Shown here: positions 1-8,188 of the stretch, piece after piece
Numbering within the stretch: position 1 is the stretch's first letter
How the letters are laid out: each line of letters begins with the position of its first letter
Assembly: GCA_965249765.1 (NCBI GenBank)
Contig: CBDFMR010000005.1
Span: 2,356,001-2,420,000, forward strand
Length of the DNA: 64,000 bases
Reading direction: 5' to 3'
Source: CBDFMR01 sp965249765
GTDB lineage: Bacteria; Bacteroidota; Bacteroidia; Chitinophagales; Saprospiraceae
Position numbers and translations under genes: made by a program
The notes under the pieces: model-generated
Told to the model about the DNA's origin: nothing
The model's input: only the letters and a program-made list of their open reading frames with translations
Database searches by the model: none

Positions 1-815
1 TACTCCACGAGTAGATCGAGTGCTTTTCTTTGGGATTCATTCTCAGCTACGCCAGAAGCTTTCTCCAGCCATCCCATTATTCTCTTAATTGCTCCTCCAT
101 ATCTTCCATTAGCTGAGTACACCTGCTCTTCCAGCTCCCCATCACTGTTTCTTATCAACCTCGAGTTAAGACCGTGGGAATAAGGCTTGTCAGGGGAGGG
201 GTTCTTCTTCAATTTATAGAAATCCTCCACATCCTGTGCCGTAATACCATCTCCGTAAAAATTGACTGCTGATCCGGAAATCAGCCCTTTTTGAGTATCT
301 AGATTTACCTTCTTGTTTTGATAACCAGGATCAAATATTGCTTTCATAGCTCCGTCAGACATAGATAGTCCAGCATTTGACAATGCTTCATTAAGGTAAC
401 TCTTTGAAAATGAAGGGGAAAACTTATCCATGCTATAGTGATGGTGTATGCCATTGGAGAACCATATGCGCTTTAGATATTCATCAAATGACTTCCACTC
501 ATCGGTGGATTTATCTCCTTTGTATGATGTAAGCAACTTTTCAAGCGTACTTCTAATCTCTAGGTTATGACGATTGTTCATATCGTACATAATATCTCTT
601 CCTTCCAATCCTGCCTGTGTGAGGTAGTAAACTAGTTTCTTCTGATCAAGAGATAACTTGTCAAAATCAGGAATTTGATATCGTAGAATACGGACATCAG
701 CAAAGCGATCAACTTCCCATTTGAAGGTAGTGTCGGGAGTGCTTTCCTTTTTGTTGGCATCACCGCAAGCAGTAACTATGAAGATGGACAAAAGTAGGGC
801 TAGTACGCGGAACAT
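1..815 (-). CDS. Dipeptidyl peptidase III (M49 family), lipoprotein, C-terminus outside window
   Basis: Read on the minus strand from ATG at 815, the frame stays open to the window edge, giving about 271 N-terminal residues. It begins with a lipoprotein signal (hydrophobic segment ending in VTAC), so the product is expected to be a membrane-anchored periplasmic or surface lipoprotein. The stretch WFSNGIHHHYS, near residue 130, is characteristic of M49 zinc peptidases, which remove dipeptides from the N-terminus of peptides; Bacteroidota members are about 650-700 residues. The zinc motif HExxGH of the family would lie outside the window, so catalytic integrity cannot be judged. Some databases mislabel this family as dihydrofolate reductase. 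Confidence 0.85.
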   Translation of the reverse strand, partial: MFRVLALLLSIFIVTACGDANKKESTPDTTFKWEVDRFADVRILRYQIPDFDKLSLDQKKLVYYLTQAGLEGRDIMYDMNNRHNLEIRSTLEKLLTSYKGDKSTDEWKSFDEYLKRIWFSNGIHHHYSMDKFSPSFSKSYLNEALSNAGLSMSDGAMKAIFDPGYQNKKVNLDTQKGLISGSAVNFYGDGITAQDVEDFYKLKKNPSPDKPYSHGLNSRLIRNSDGELEEQVYSANGRYGGAIKRIMGWLEKASGVAENESQRKALDLLVE

Positions 816-876
816 AAGACTTAGGTTTTGATTAGAGGACGTAAGTTAACCGTTTCAGAGTGATTTTCCTACCTTC

Positions 877-1338
877 ATGATATTGGAAGAATCAGTTCAA
901 ACCAAAGAATTCTCACTCGATAGAAAGTCGTATCTCAATATTCTACTTATACATAAGATGACGAGAGCCTTAATTCCGGTAGCGATAATGTGGATATTGA
1001 TTGTATGGAATTATATGAACGATAATGGCGTCCTGGCCACGATATTTCTGTTTATGTCATTTATCTATTTGCTTTACATATATCTAGTAACTAGACAAAT
1101 TGCCTTGGGTAAGAGCAACAAAGCCATGTTTTCACCACAGAGGTTTGTCTTTATGAAAGACCATCTGCTTCAGATTAATTCCAAGGGGAAAGTAGAGATT
1201 CCATATGAAATGATTACTAAAGTTGCTCGGCGGAAGGATCATGTAAAGCTGCATTTAAAGAAGGGCACCTGGTTGTATATTCCAAATGCGGCGTTTGAAT
1301 CGAGAGCCGACCTAAGTAGGGCTATAAGGTTTGTATAA
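877..1338 (+). CDS. YcxB-like membrane protein
   Basis: The 153-residue product has two hydrophobic segments (about residues 30-50 and 54-72) followed by a basic cytosolic-type domain with alternating beta strands (about 85-150, including the pattern VEIPYEMITKVARRKDHVKL). That layout, two membrane helices then a small PH-like beta domain, matches the YcxB-like family, whose function is unknown. It is a monocistronic gene between the divergent peptidase and the downstream glycosyltransferase. The family assignment rests on architecture and the domain pattern, not on a search. Confidence 0.55.
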   Translation: MILEESVQTKEFSLDRKSYLNILLIHKMTRALIPVAIMWILIVWNYMNDNGVLATIFLFMSFIYLLYIYLVTRQIALGKSNKAMFSPQRFVFMKDHLLQINSKGKVEIPYEMITKVARRKDHVKLHLKKGTWLYIPNAAFESRADLSRAIRFV

Positions 1339-1427
1339 CATGAGATTGAATTATCTTATTGGACATAATATTAATTATAGGAAAGAATTGTCCATTTGTA
1401 ATAAGCTAGCATGAATACACTTACAAC

Positions 1428-3035
1428 ATGAATTCCCACTACATTACTCAGAGACTTTCATCATTTTACGAAAGTATAATTGCATTAGGAATCATATGGT
1501 TATTAATTATTATCCTCATTAATCCTATAGGAGATTTTCCACTCAACGATGACTGGGCTTACGCTCTTGCTGTAAAAGGCATAGTTGAGAATGGAACCTA
1601 TTCACCAGGTAGCTGGCCCTCCATGACTCTTATTGTACATGTGTTATATGGTGGAATTTGGTCTTCAATATTCGGATTTTCTCATTCAATTTTGCGTTTG
1701 TCAACGTTGGCGGTAAGCTATCTAGGCATAATATGGCTTTACAGATTGTTAAAGTTATCAATGAAAAATAACATCTTAATGTATTGTTTATTAGGATGTT
1801 ATATGTTGAATCCACTGACAATATTGCTTAGTTATAGTTTTATGACCGATATTCCATTCTTGTCATTGACTATAGGCAGTGTATTCTATTACGTTCGGTA
1901 TAACAGAACCAATCATGTAAAATATCTCGCTATTGCGACACTTATATCGGTAGGATCTGTTTTGATTCGTCAGCTTGGGTTAATTGTACCTGCGGCATTT
2001 CTAATAGCAAGTATACCTCTTTCTCATTCATTGAAGGAGAAATTAATCACGGTTACTCCTCTTGTAATCACGACCCTTGCGATGGTATTATTTTTATCAT
2101 GGATTGGAAACAACGAGGATTCTAACGTAAGGTCAGGAATAGACGTTTTAAACAACTTGAGACCTGACTATTTACTCTCTGTAATAAGACGTATTGGGAT
2201 CATCTTCCTATATTTGGGGATATTCTTACTGCCATTATCCATTCTTTACTTAAGGTCATTTTATAAGCTGGTTGTTGTAAATTTTTCTCATTTCTTATTG
2301 GTCTTAACGGCTTTGGCGTATCCGATATATTTAGGTATTTTAAGACTGCCTCTAGGAAATGTCATTTCTGGATATGGTTTAGGCCCTAAAATCCTCAGAG
2401 ATTCTCAATATGGACTAAATGTCAGTGCAGCAAATGACGTCTTGTCGATGCTCGCAATTATTGGTTCAGTAATCGGCGCGATATTCCTTATCATGGTTCT
2501 CTGTGGTTCTTTCGTCAAAATGAGAAAAGATTCTTTCAGCTCAAGATTGTCAGTGGCCTGCATTGGAATCTACACTATATATCTGATTCTTGACGATTTC
2601 TTTTTTGACCGTTACCTCTTATTCCTCCTTCCTTTTGCGATACTTTTTATAGCACCAATACTCGATCGATTAAAGAACAAATCAAGAGCATTTATTCTAC
2701 CGTTTATTCTTATTGCTGCAACGGGATACTACTCTGCCGCAGGCACGCATGAGTATTTATCATGGAACCGTGCACGGTGGATTGCGTCGAATTATTTAAC
2801 CGATTACTTAAATATCAATCCAAAAGACATTGATGGTGGGTTTGAATTTAACGGATGGTATCAGACTTCTACTCGCAATCATGACAATGGAAAGAGCTGG
2901 TGGTTTGTTTACGACGATGTATATTCAGTCAGCTTTGGTCCTATCGAAGGGTATTCTACCATTAAAACATTCCCCTACTATGTTCTACCCGGGTTTCATG
3001 ATGGAGTGATATTGATAGGAAAAAGAGATAGGTGA
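1428..3035 (+). CDS. GT-C family membrane glycosyltransferase (ArnT/PMT-like)
   Basis: The 535-residue product has about eleven hydrophobic helices, followed by a roughly 90-residue soluble C-terminal part. After the first helix comes LNDDWAYA (residues 39-46), the acidic first-loop motif expected of GT-C enzymes that use polyprenyl-phosphate sugars; the two Asp (41, 42) are the likely catalytic/metal residues. The predicted job is transfer of a sugar from a lipid-linked donor to a periplasmic acceptor such as lipid A, a glycan or a protein. Substrate cannot be read from the sequence. No neighbouring gene belongs to an obvious glycan cluster. Confidence 0.65.
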   Translation: MNSHYITQRLSSFYESIIALGIIWLLIIILINPIGDFPLNDDWAYALAVKGIVENGTYSPGSWPSMTLIVHVLYGGIWSSIFGFSHSILRLSTLAVSYLGIIWLYRLLKLSMKNNILMYCLLGCYMLNPLTILLSYSFMTDIPFLSLTIGSVFYYVRYNRTNHVKYLAIATLISVGSVLIRQLGLIVPAAFLIASIPLSHSLKEKLITVTPLVITTLAMVLFLSWIGNNEDSNVRSGIDVLNNLRPDYLLSVIRRIGIIFLYLGIFLLPLSILYLRSFYKLVVVNFSHFLLVLTALAYPIYLGILRLPLGNVISGYGLGPKILRDSQYGLNVSAANDVLSMLAIIGSVIGAIFLIMVLCGSFVKMRKDSFSSRLSVACIGIYTIYLILDDFFFDRYLLFLLPFAILFIAPILDRLKNKSRAFILPFILIAATGYYSAAGTHEYLSWNRARWIASNYLTDYLNINPKDIDGGFEFNGWYQTSTRNHDNGKSWWFVYDDVYSVSFGPIEGYSTIKTFPYYVLPGFHDGVILIGKRDR

Positions 3036-3179
3036 TTTCATATACGAAACATTTCGTATCTTAAAATATATCGTTCGTCGAGACAACCCTATACCTCGTC
3101 TTTTCGCATGAAACAAAAATGCATATCCTGCGTACTGTACTTGAGTTTTGATTATTAACCCATTATAAATACTTAACCA

Positions 3180-3512
3180 ATGAAACAAATTAAATCTTTG
3201 CTAGCCCTCATGCTCTTGATCGGTTTTTCACTTTCAAGTTTTGCAGCTTCCTCTATTGATTCTCCAGATAAAACTACCTTAAGTTCAGAGTTGAAAGAAC
3301 TCATAAAGGACATCGATTTCTCAAGCATGAATACAGGTGAGACAATCTATGTAGATTTTATAATCACAAATAGAAATGAAGTAATTGTCCTTTCCACGAA
3401 TACAGCAGATTTTGACAAGACAATTAAATCTAAGCTTAACTATCATGTGATAGAGTCTGAGAATGTAGCTCAGAATGAAACATATACGCTTCCGATAGTT
3501 ATTAAGAAATAA
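3180..3512 (+). CDS. Small secreted protein with TonB C-terminal-like fold pattern
   Basis: This is a 110-residue protein with a clear Sec signal peptide (MKQIKSLLALMLLIGFSLSS, cleavage near Ala-22/23). The mature part contains a pattern seen in Bacteroidota TonB-C-like periplasmic proteins: a strand (IYVDFIITNRNEVIVL), then a helix-like segment (FDKTIKSKLNYHVI). It has no N-terminal TonB membrane anchor beyond the signal peptide and no proline-rich linker, so it is not a functional TonB by itself. Role unknown. A rho-independent terminator follows directly at 3521. Confidence 0.6.
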   Translation: MKQIKSLLALMLLIGFSLSSFAASSIDSPDKTTLSSELKELIKDIDFSSMNTGETIYVDFIITNRNEVIVLSTNTADFDKTIKSKLNYHVIESENVAQNETYTLPIVIKK

Positions 3513-3520
3513 AGTAAAGT

Positions 3521-3552
3521 ATCCTGGCCTCTTTGGAGGTTCGGATTTTTTT
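3521..3552 (+). terminator. Rho-independent terminator after the small secreted protein gene
   Basis: ATCCTGGCCTC pairs with GAGGTTCGGAT across a TTTG loop; the stem has one T-C mismatch and two G-U pairs. It is followed by seven T residues. The T tract reaches the TAA stop of the convergent gene, so the two transcription units end on top of each other. Confidence 0.65.
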
Positions 3553-4072
3553 ACATATTGCCCATCAACATTTTTTCTTTCCCTTCAAATGGATTTTTCT
3601 TGTCATTAAGAGTAATTCCATGTTCTATAAAGGCTTTTAAATTCACCAGCCAAAATGACCATCCCATAGTACAACCATAGTAATAGTTGTATAAATTCTC
3701 TGCACTTTCCATCTTAATGTCAGATTGCTCTAAAGTTATGCGAGATCTACTTTCATCCTCCCTTTCAAATCTAACAGTTACAACACCAGCCTCACCAAAT
3801 GTAAACTTTATCAAGCTGCCATCAACTACCTCAAGGATTTTCCCTTCTTGAATATAGTCCCATCCGTACCATTTCCATTTATACGTGCAATCCAATGAAA
3901 ATCTACTCGACGGATTCAGTACTTCTCCATTCTTATAAAATTTCGCTTCTTCTAAAAACCATTTGGTAATGTTATTGCCACTCATCCACATGTTAAATAT
4001 ATTATCAGACCTTTCAGCAATAATAATTACCCTTTTAAAACTTTTCCAATTATTCGAATCTAACGATATCAT
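3551..4072 (-). CDS. SRPBCC / AHSA1-domain protein
   Basis: The 173-residue product matches the START-like AHSA1 (activator of Hsp90 ATPase homologue 1-like) family: an N-terminal segment with MWMSGNNITKWFLEEAKF, a central KWKWYGWDYIQEGKI strand pair and the C-terminal GWSFWLVNLKAFIEHG helix. These are single-domain helix-grip proteins with a hydrophobic cavity; most bacterial members have no known ligand. It lies next to a broken VOC (glyoxalase-fold) gene, a pairing common in small detoxification or resistance-type loci. Function here is unknown. Confidence 0.75.
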   Translation of the reverse strand: MISLDSNNWKSFKRVIIIAERSDNIFNMWMSGNNITKWFLEEAKFYKNGEVLNPSSRFSLDCTYKWKWYGWDYIQEGKILEVVDGSLIKFTFGEAGVVTVRFEREDESRSRITLEQSDIKMESAENLYNYYYGCTMGWSFWLVNLKAFIEHGITLNDKKNPFEGKEKMLMGNM

Positions 4073-4138
4073 ATTTACCTACTATTTTGACGACCACATG
4101 TAATATCTATATTTATTTTCGCATTCCTAGCCAACATA

Positions 4139-4902
4139 TTATTGCCCATCATTGAAAATAAACTTCCTCAGTCCCCCTGGATCTGAAATGATCATATTAT
4201 CTACCTTTCCTTTAGGATTAAAATGAGTAATTTCCTCGACGGGAATAATCCCTAATTTTATAATTCGATTTATTACTTCTATGTTTTCCGTTTTTCCATT
4301 AAAGTATGTCATGGAAAAGTTAGTAAACGAATGTGGACAAGATCCTATTTTAAATAAGCTAACATCTACTCCAGTGTTATTTGACATACCTACAAATCCG
4401 TCCGTATCTATATTTCCAAATATGTATCTATATTTCCAAATACTACAAATCCGTCCGTATCTATATTTCCAAATACTATTTTATAGCCTAATGCTTCCCA
4501 CAGTTTATAGCTCTTCCGCATATCGAGGGTTTCAATCCCTATGCCATAATTAGGTCCACAAATTGACTTTATATCTGTAGGAAAATCCTCTAATTGTGAA
4601 TATTTTACTATGTTCTTAACTATGAGTCTAACTCCTGTCGTTGTATATGCCAGGGCATATTCGCCTTGATCAGAAATCATCGTATTAGTTGACTTTAATT
4701 TTTCCACCGTAGATCTTACGTCATCTACAAATACTTCTATTGCTAGTCTCGCAGATATCTCTCCATTGATATGAATAATAACTTTTCCATCAAAAACATA
4801 TTGATGATTGTCGGTTGATGATATCAAATGAAATTCTAAATCTGAGTAATACTTAGTACTTGATTCAAAATTGGGTGCTGGAGTTTGAATAATTATTTTC
4901 AT
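4139..4902 (-). pseudogene. Two-domain VOC (glyoxalase/bleomycin-resistance fold) protein, frameshifted by a tandem duplication
   Basis: The reading frame from ATG at 4902 runs to a stop at 4408-4410, then the rest of the protein continues in another frame down to 4139. Together they encode about 245 residues with two VOC-like halves (an N-terminal half with IEVFVDDVRSTVEKL and a C-terminal half ending PGGLRKFIF). The break falls exactly in a nested repeat at 4391-4476: a 33-bp unit, its last 20 bp repeated, then the 33-bp unit again. The 53 extra bases are not a multiple of three and cause the shift. Removing them restores the reading KIVFGNIDTDGFVGMSNNTG. An upstream 164-residue fragment might still be made. 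Confidence 0.75.
4391..4476. repeat. Nested tandem duplication (33 + 20 + 33 bp) inside the VOC gene
   Basis: Copy A is 4391-4423 and copy C is 4444-4476; they differ at one base. Between them, 4424-4443 repeats the last 20 bases of the unit. The 33-bp copy alone would be in-frame; the 20-bp partial copy breaks the frame. This is typical of replication slippage. Confidence 0.9.
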
Positions 4903-4910
4903 GATTTAAT

Positions 4911-5165
4911 TCAGTGTTTAAAATAAACAAATATTCTTCCAAAATTCTTGCTGTCCTTTACTAGTCTATGGTATTTAACTTTAATCTTTGGCGACATTAG
5001 GAATCTGAGTACTTTTTTCTTTAATTGGCCACTCCCCTTGCCGGGAATTATTTCTATTTCCTTAATTTTCTTCTCGATGGCTTCATCAATAATATTATTT
5101 AACTCCTTATCAATAAGCCAACCTTTGTTATATATATCATGAAGATCTAATTTTAATTTTGCCAT
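4911..5165 (-). CDS. Stand-alone small Smr-domain protein
   Basis: This 84-residue protein is essentially one Smr (small MutS-related) domain: LDLHD at residues 6-10 corresponds to the LDLHG motif and PGKGSGQLKK (about 41-50) to the HGxGxG motif, here with Pro in place of His. Smr domains bind or cleave structured nucleic acids; in bacteria some act on collided ribosomes. The start ATG at 5165 directly abuts the stop codon of the upstream ygiQ-like gene (5166-5168), so the two are probably translationally coupled. The missing motif His may mean binding without cleavage. Confidence 0.8.
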   Translation of the reverse strand: MAKLKLDLHDIYNKGWLIDKELNNIIDEAIEKKIKEIEIIPGKGSGQLKKKVLRFLMSPKIKVKYHRLVKDSKNFGRIFVYFKH

Positions 5166-7088
5166 CTATTTTCTTCTAAATTTACGTTTAGAATTTGATT
5201 TGCTTTTGCCGAGTCGTTTTCCCTTAATTATTTCTATTTTATTCTGCTTACGTCGCTCGCAAAGTAATTTCTCGATTAAGTCCTCTCTACCTATTTTTAT
5301 TAACTTGTCTTTTATTTCTCCCCTATTCTCCCGCTTGTACCAAAAAAAGAATAAATGTTGATTTTTCTTTTCTTTCTTACTCTTGGCGGTATATACTGGC
5401 TTAAGCGTATAAGGGTGCAATCCAGTATAATATATTACTGTAGCCACTGTCATAGGAGTTGGTGTAAAGTCTTGAACTTGCTCCAATCTAAAACCGAGAT
5501 CCTTCGTGTCAGCGGCGAGATTTGCCATGTCCTCCTCTTCACATCCTGGATGGCTCGATATAAAATACGGAATTAGAGGCTGCTTTAGGCCATGCTTTTC
5601 ATTGAAATGCTCATACATTTTCTTGAATTCCTTGAAATGCCCAAAAGAAGGCTTACGCATTACCTTTAAAGTCGCATCAGAAGTATGCTCTGGAGCTACC
5701 TTTAGTCTGCCACTCGTATGTCGACAGACAACCTGTTCTAGGTACTCTTCCATATCCTTTTTCTCACCTACTTTATTATAGGAAGGCGTCAACAGATCAT
5801 ATCTGATACCACTACCTACAAAGGCCTTTTTTACTTTTGGATGATTATCTACCTTCTTGTAAATTTCAGTCATCGGCTTGTGGCTGGTATCAAGATTTGA
5901 ACACACGACGGGATGTATGCAGGAAGGACTTACACATCGGTCACATATAGATTGGACTTTGCCCTTCATTTTATACATATTCCCTGATGGACCACCCAGA
6001 TCGCTGATGTATCCTTTAAAATCATCCATTTTGGTAACCGCTTCTACCTCCTTCAGAATTGACTTCTCTGACCTGCTTGCAACAAATTTGCCTTGATGTG
6101 CTGAGATTGTACAAAAGCTGCATCCACCAAAACACCCTCGGTGCATATTGATAGAGAATTTGATCATTTCAAATGCTGGAATGGCTCCCCTATTCTTGTA
6201 CTTTGGATGAGGCAGCCTAGTATAAGGCAAATCAAAAGAAGCGTCTATCTCACTCTCCTTCATAGAAGGGTATGGAGGATTGATTATCAGTGTTTTGCTA
6301 CCTATATCTTGAAGTAATCTATCAGCATTGACTTTATTTGATTCTCGTTCGATATGCTTAAAATTTGCCGCGAAGGCTGTCTTGTCTTTCAAGCATTTTT
6401 CATGAGAACTCAAGACAATATCTTTTACTTCTCCTAGTGAATCGATTCTATCTTTCTTCTCATTTAAGTATCCGACCTGAGAGATGTCATGCATTTCTTC
6501 AATCGATTTTCCATCCTTCATTCTGGTCAGAATTTCACGCAAGGGTTGCTCCCCCATTCCATAAACGAGAAGATCAGCGCCCGTATCCTCCAATATTGTA
6601 GGAAATAGACGATCTGCCCAATAATCATAGTGAGTCACCCGTCGTAAGGAAGCTTCAATACCCCCTATAACAAGAGGGACTTCTGGAAAAATATCCTTAA
6701 GTATCCGTGAATACACGGTCGTAGCATAGTCTGGCCTGAACCCCGACTCCCCACCGGGAGTGTATGCATCGGTAGATCGGAGGCGCTTTGCTGCTGTATA
6801 GTGATTGACCATCGTGTCCATGCAACCTGATGTGACTCCAAAGAAAAGCCGAGGCACTCCCAGTTTCTTAAAATCACGGAGATCGTCTTGCCAGTTGGGT
6901 TGTGGGATTATGGCCACCTTGAGTCCTTCGCTTTCTATAATGCGACCTATAACGGCTGCACCGAAGGCTGGGTGATCAACATAAGCATCCCCAGAGAACA
7001 AAATGACATCCAGTTGGTCCCATCCTCGAGCTAGGACTTCTTTGCGAGTTGTGGGAAGCCAATCTGATATTGAATTGTTGTGTGTCAC
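5166..7088 (-). CDS. ygiQ: YgiQ family radical SAM protein
   Basis: The 640-residue length and the start SDWLPTTRKEVLARGWDQ match the YgiQ family (UPF0313). The radical SAM cluster motif CxxxCxxC is visible as RGCFGGCSFC, with Cys 319, 323 and 326; an N-terminal cobalamin-binding-like domain precedes it. A second Cys group (CDRCVSPSCIHPVVC) follows at about 384-398. The C-terminus is very rich in Lys/Arg. The reaction catalysed is unknown. It probably shares a transcript with the Smr-domain gene, whose start codon abuts its stop. Confidence 0.95.
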   Translation of the reverse strand: MTHNNSISDWLPTTRKEVLARGWDQLDVILFSGDAYVDHPAFGAAVIGRIIESEGLKVAIIPQPNWQDDLRDFKKLGVPRLFFGVTSGCMDTMVNHYTAAKRLRSTDAYTPGGESGFRPDYATTVYSRILKDIFPEVPLVIGGIEASLRRVTHYDYWADRLFPTILEDTGADLLVYGMGEQPLREILTRMKDGKSIEEMHDISQVGYLNEKKDRIDSLGEVKDIVLSSHEKCLKDKTAFAANFKHIERESNKVNADRLLQDIGSKTLIINPPYPSMKESEIDASFDLPYTRLPHPKYKNRGAIPAFEMIKFSINMHRGCFGGCSFCTISAHQGKFVASRSEKSILKEVEAVTKMDDFKGYISDLGGPSGNMYKMKGKVQSICDRCVSPSCIHPVVCSNLDTSHKPMTEIYKKVDNHPKVKKAFVGSGIRYDLLTPSYNKVGEKKDMEEYLEQVVCRHTSGRLKVAPEHTSDATLKVMRKPSFGHFKEFKKMYEHFNEKHGLKQPLIPYFISSHPGCEEEDMANLAADTKDLGFRLEQVQDFTPTPMTVATVIYYTGLHPYTLKPVYTAKSKKEKKNQHLFFFWYKRENRGEIKDKLIKIGREDLIEKLLCERRKQNKIEIIKGKRLGKSKSNSKRKFRRK

Positions 7089-7153
7089 AATGTAAAACTA
7101 CTTAATTGCCAACAAGTTCAAGCCTTCAGTACTCTTGGAAAAGTACCCCATAA

Positions 7154-7184
7154 TTGACCTTTATTTTTTAGATAAATACTTTTT
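7154..7184 (+). promoter_or_regulatory. Candidate Bacteroidota promoter for the intergenic RNA
   Basis: TTG at 7154-7156 is followed after 20 bases by TACTTTTT at 7177-7184, which matches the TAnnTTTG -7 consensus at 7 of 8 positions. It points into the structured intergenic segment and no plus-strand protein gene follows before 8189. Confidence 0.35.
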
Positions 7185-7189
7185 TTCTT

Positions 7190-7372
7190 GAAGTAACTAA
7201 CTTTAATCCAAATAGGTCAATAAAGGAGGAGAATGATGCGTGAAGCATCCGGAGAGGTGCAAGTATGGTTAGAGCCTACCCCGATCTTAGCCGTGACGTG
7301 AGCCTATGCTCAGCAGACAAGTTTAGATAGGGTATATGTTAAAGATAAAAATCGCGTTGGCGATATTTTTGA
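7190..7372 (+). ncRNA. Candidate structured small RNA of unknown family
   Basis: The 330-bp gap between ygiQ and the CHAP gene holds a segment richer in GC than its flanks. It shows a closing helix GGTCAA (7215-7220) with TTGACC (7369-7374), a GATGC/GCATC hairpin, a GGTTAG/CTTAGCC hairpin whose loop TACCC can pair with GGGTA downstream (possible pseudoknot), a GAGC/GCTC hairpin, and a terminator-like stem at 7347-7370. SRP, RNase P and tmRNA hallmarks are absent. Strand is uncertain because the terminator is symmetric. Family not recognised. Confidence 0.4.
7347..7370. terminator. Bidirectional rho-independent terminator
   Basis: AAAAATCGC, loop GTTG, then GCGAT followed by ATTTTT. The stem is flanked by A and T runs on both sides, so it can end a plus-strand RNA from about 7190 and also the minus-strand CHAP gene whose stop is at 7419. 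Confidence 0.6.
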
Positions 7373-7418
7373 CCAAAATTGTGACAATGCCAGATTATTA
7401 TCGACGGTTCACTTGGGA

Positions 7419-8093
7419 TCACCTTCCCTTCCTCAACCAACCCAGGATGTTTTCATCCTCAATATGATAAGTGCCATTCCATGAGTATAGCTTGAAGTTG
7501 AGTCGAGTTGGGTTATTGGGTCCGCCATTTTGCTGGATTATTTCTACATGGTCACTCCTTAATTTACTTACAATTGCGATATGACCAAAACTATTGAACT
7601 TACTAGATCCAAAGATGATGATATCACTAACTAGTGGTTTGTGCTTTCCACCATTGTCATACTGGAATAGTCCACGATCTTGATTGTAATCCCCGTCACG
7701 CAATCTCCGATTAAAGAATTCTTTTGCATGTCCATAGGTATTTGGCATTTTATGACCGTAGTAGTCGTAGTAGTACCTCTTGACGAACTCAACACATTGA
7801 TACTTAAGACCTAAGTTGTACCCGTCGCGTGTCAGATGCCGTCCTGATACATTCCCTACCCTTCCATTAAAATAGACCGGAATATCATTTAATCGATCGA
7901 TTATCTGTCCTGATGAGTTTGAGTTACTCGCCTTTGTTGTTTTAGAATTTGACCGTCCGGTATACCTTCCTTGACCTGAATCTTCTACCTTTTTCTTGCT
8001 ATTCCAGTCAATGCTGGGGCCAATCGTCAGGAATAGGACCACACCTGCGACAACCATTGTAATTACAAGTGCTATGACTTGTTCTGATCTCAT
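7419..8093 (-). CDS. Membrane-anchored CHAP-domain amidohydrolase/peptidase
   Basis: The 224-residue protein has an N-terminal membrane helix (about residues 5-27), a Ser/Asn/Lys-rich linker (about 31-62) and a CHAP domain. The expected catalytic pair is visible: Cys-100 in YQCVEFVKRY and His-171 in SFGHIAIV, followed by IIQQNGG. CHAP enzymes are amidases or endopeptidases that cut peptidoglycan peptide or amide bonds. The anchor suggests action in the periplasm facing the cell wall. It is a single gene, divergent from the downstream exported nuclease/phosphatase gene. Confidence 0.85.
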   Translation of the reverse strand: MRSEQVIALVITMVVAGVVLFLTIGPSIDWNSKKKVEDSGQGRYTGRSNSKTTKASNSNSSGQIIDRLNDIPVYFNGRVGNVSGRHLTRDGYNLGLKYQCVEFVKRYYYDYYGHKMPNTYGHAKEFFNRRLRDGDYNQDRGLFQYDNGGKHKPLVSDIIIFGSSKFNSFGHIAIVSKLRSDHVEIIQQNGGPNNPTRLNFKLYSWNGTYHIEDENILGWLRKGR

Positions 8094-8176
8094 CTATTGC
8101 ATTTCTATAAAAACGTCGTGGACCAAGATAATTATTATTCGATTCTGAGAAGTAATTTTCATCTAAGCTAATATGT

Positions 8177-8184
8177 TAAATTTG
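8177..8184 (+). promoter_or_regulatory. -7 promoter element TAAATTTG immediately before a start codon
   Basis: TAAATTTG exactly fits TAnnTTTG and ends only four bases before the ATG at 8189. The transcript would start at or next to the start codon, implying a leaderless or near-leaderless mRNA. No good TTG -33 element is seen. Confidence 0.4.
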
Positions 8185-8188
8185 TTAG

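Noticed and set aside
3036..3179. Hairpin ATACGAA/TTCGTAT as terminator of the GT-C gene
   Set aside because: The loop is very short and no T run follows; kept out as unsupported.
7190..7372. Retron-like RNA because of GGTCAA/TTGACC outer pairing
   Set aside because: No reverse transcriptase gene lies nearby and the pairing is short.
7190..7372. SRP RNA, RNase P RNA or tmRNA
   Set aside because: None of the hallmark motifs (GGAAGGAAGCAG, GAGGAAAGTCC, an Ala-tRNA-like end) is present.
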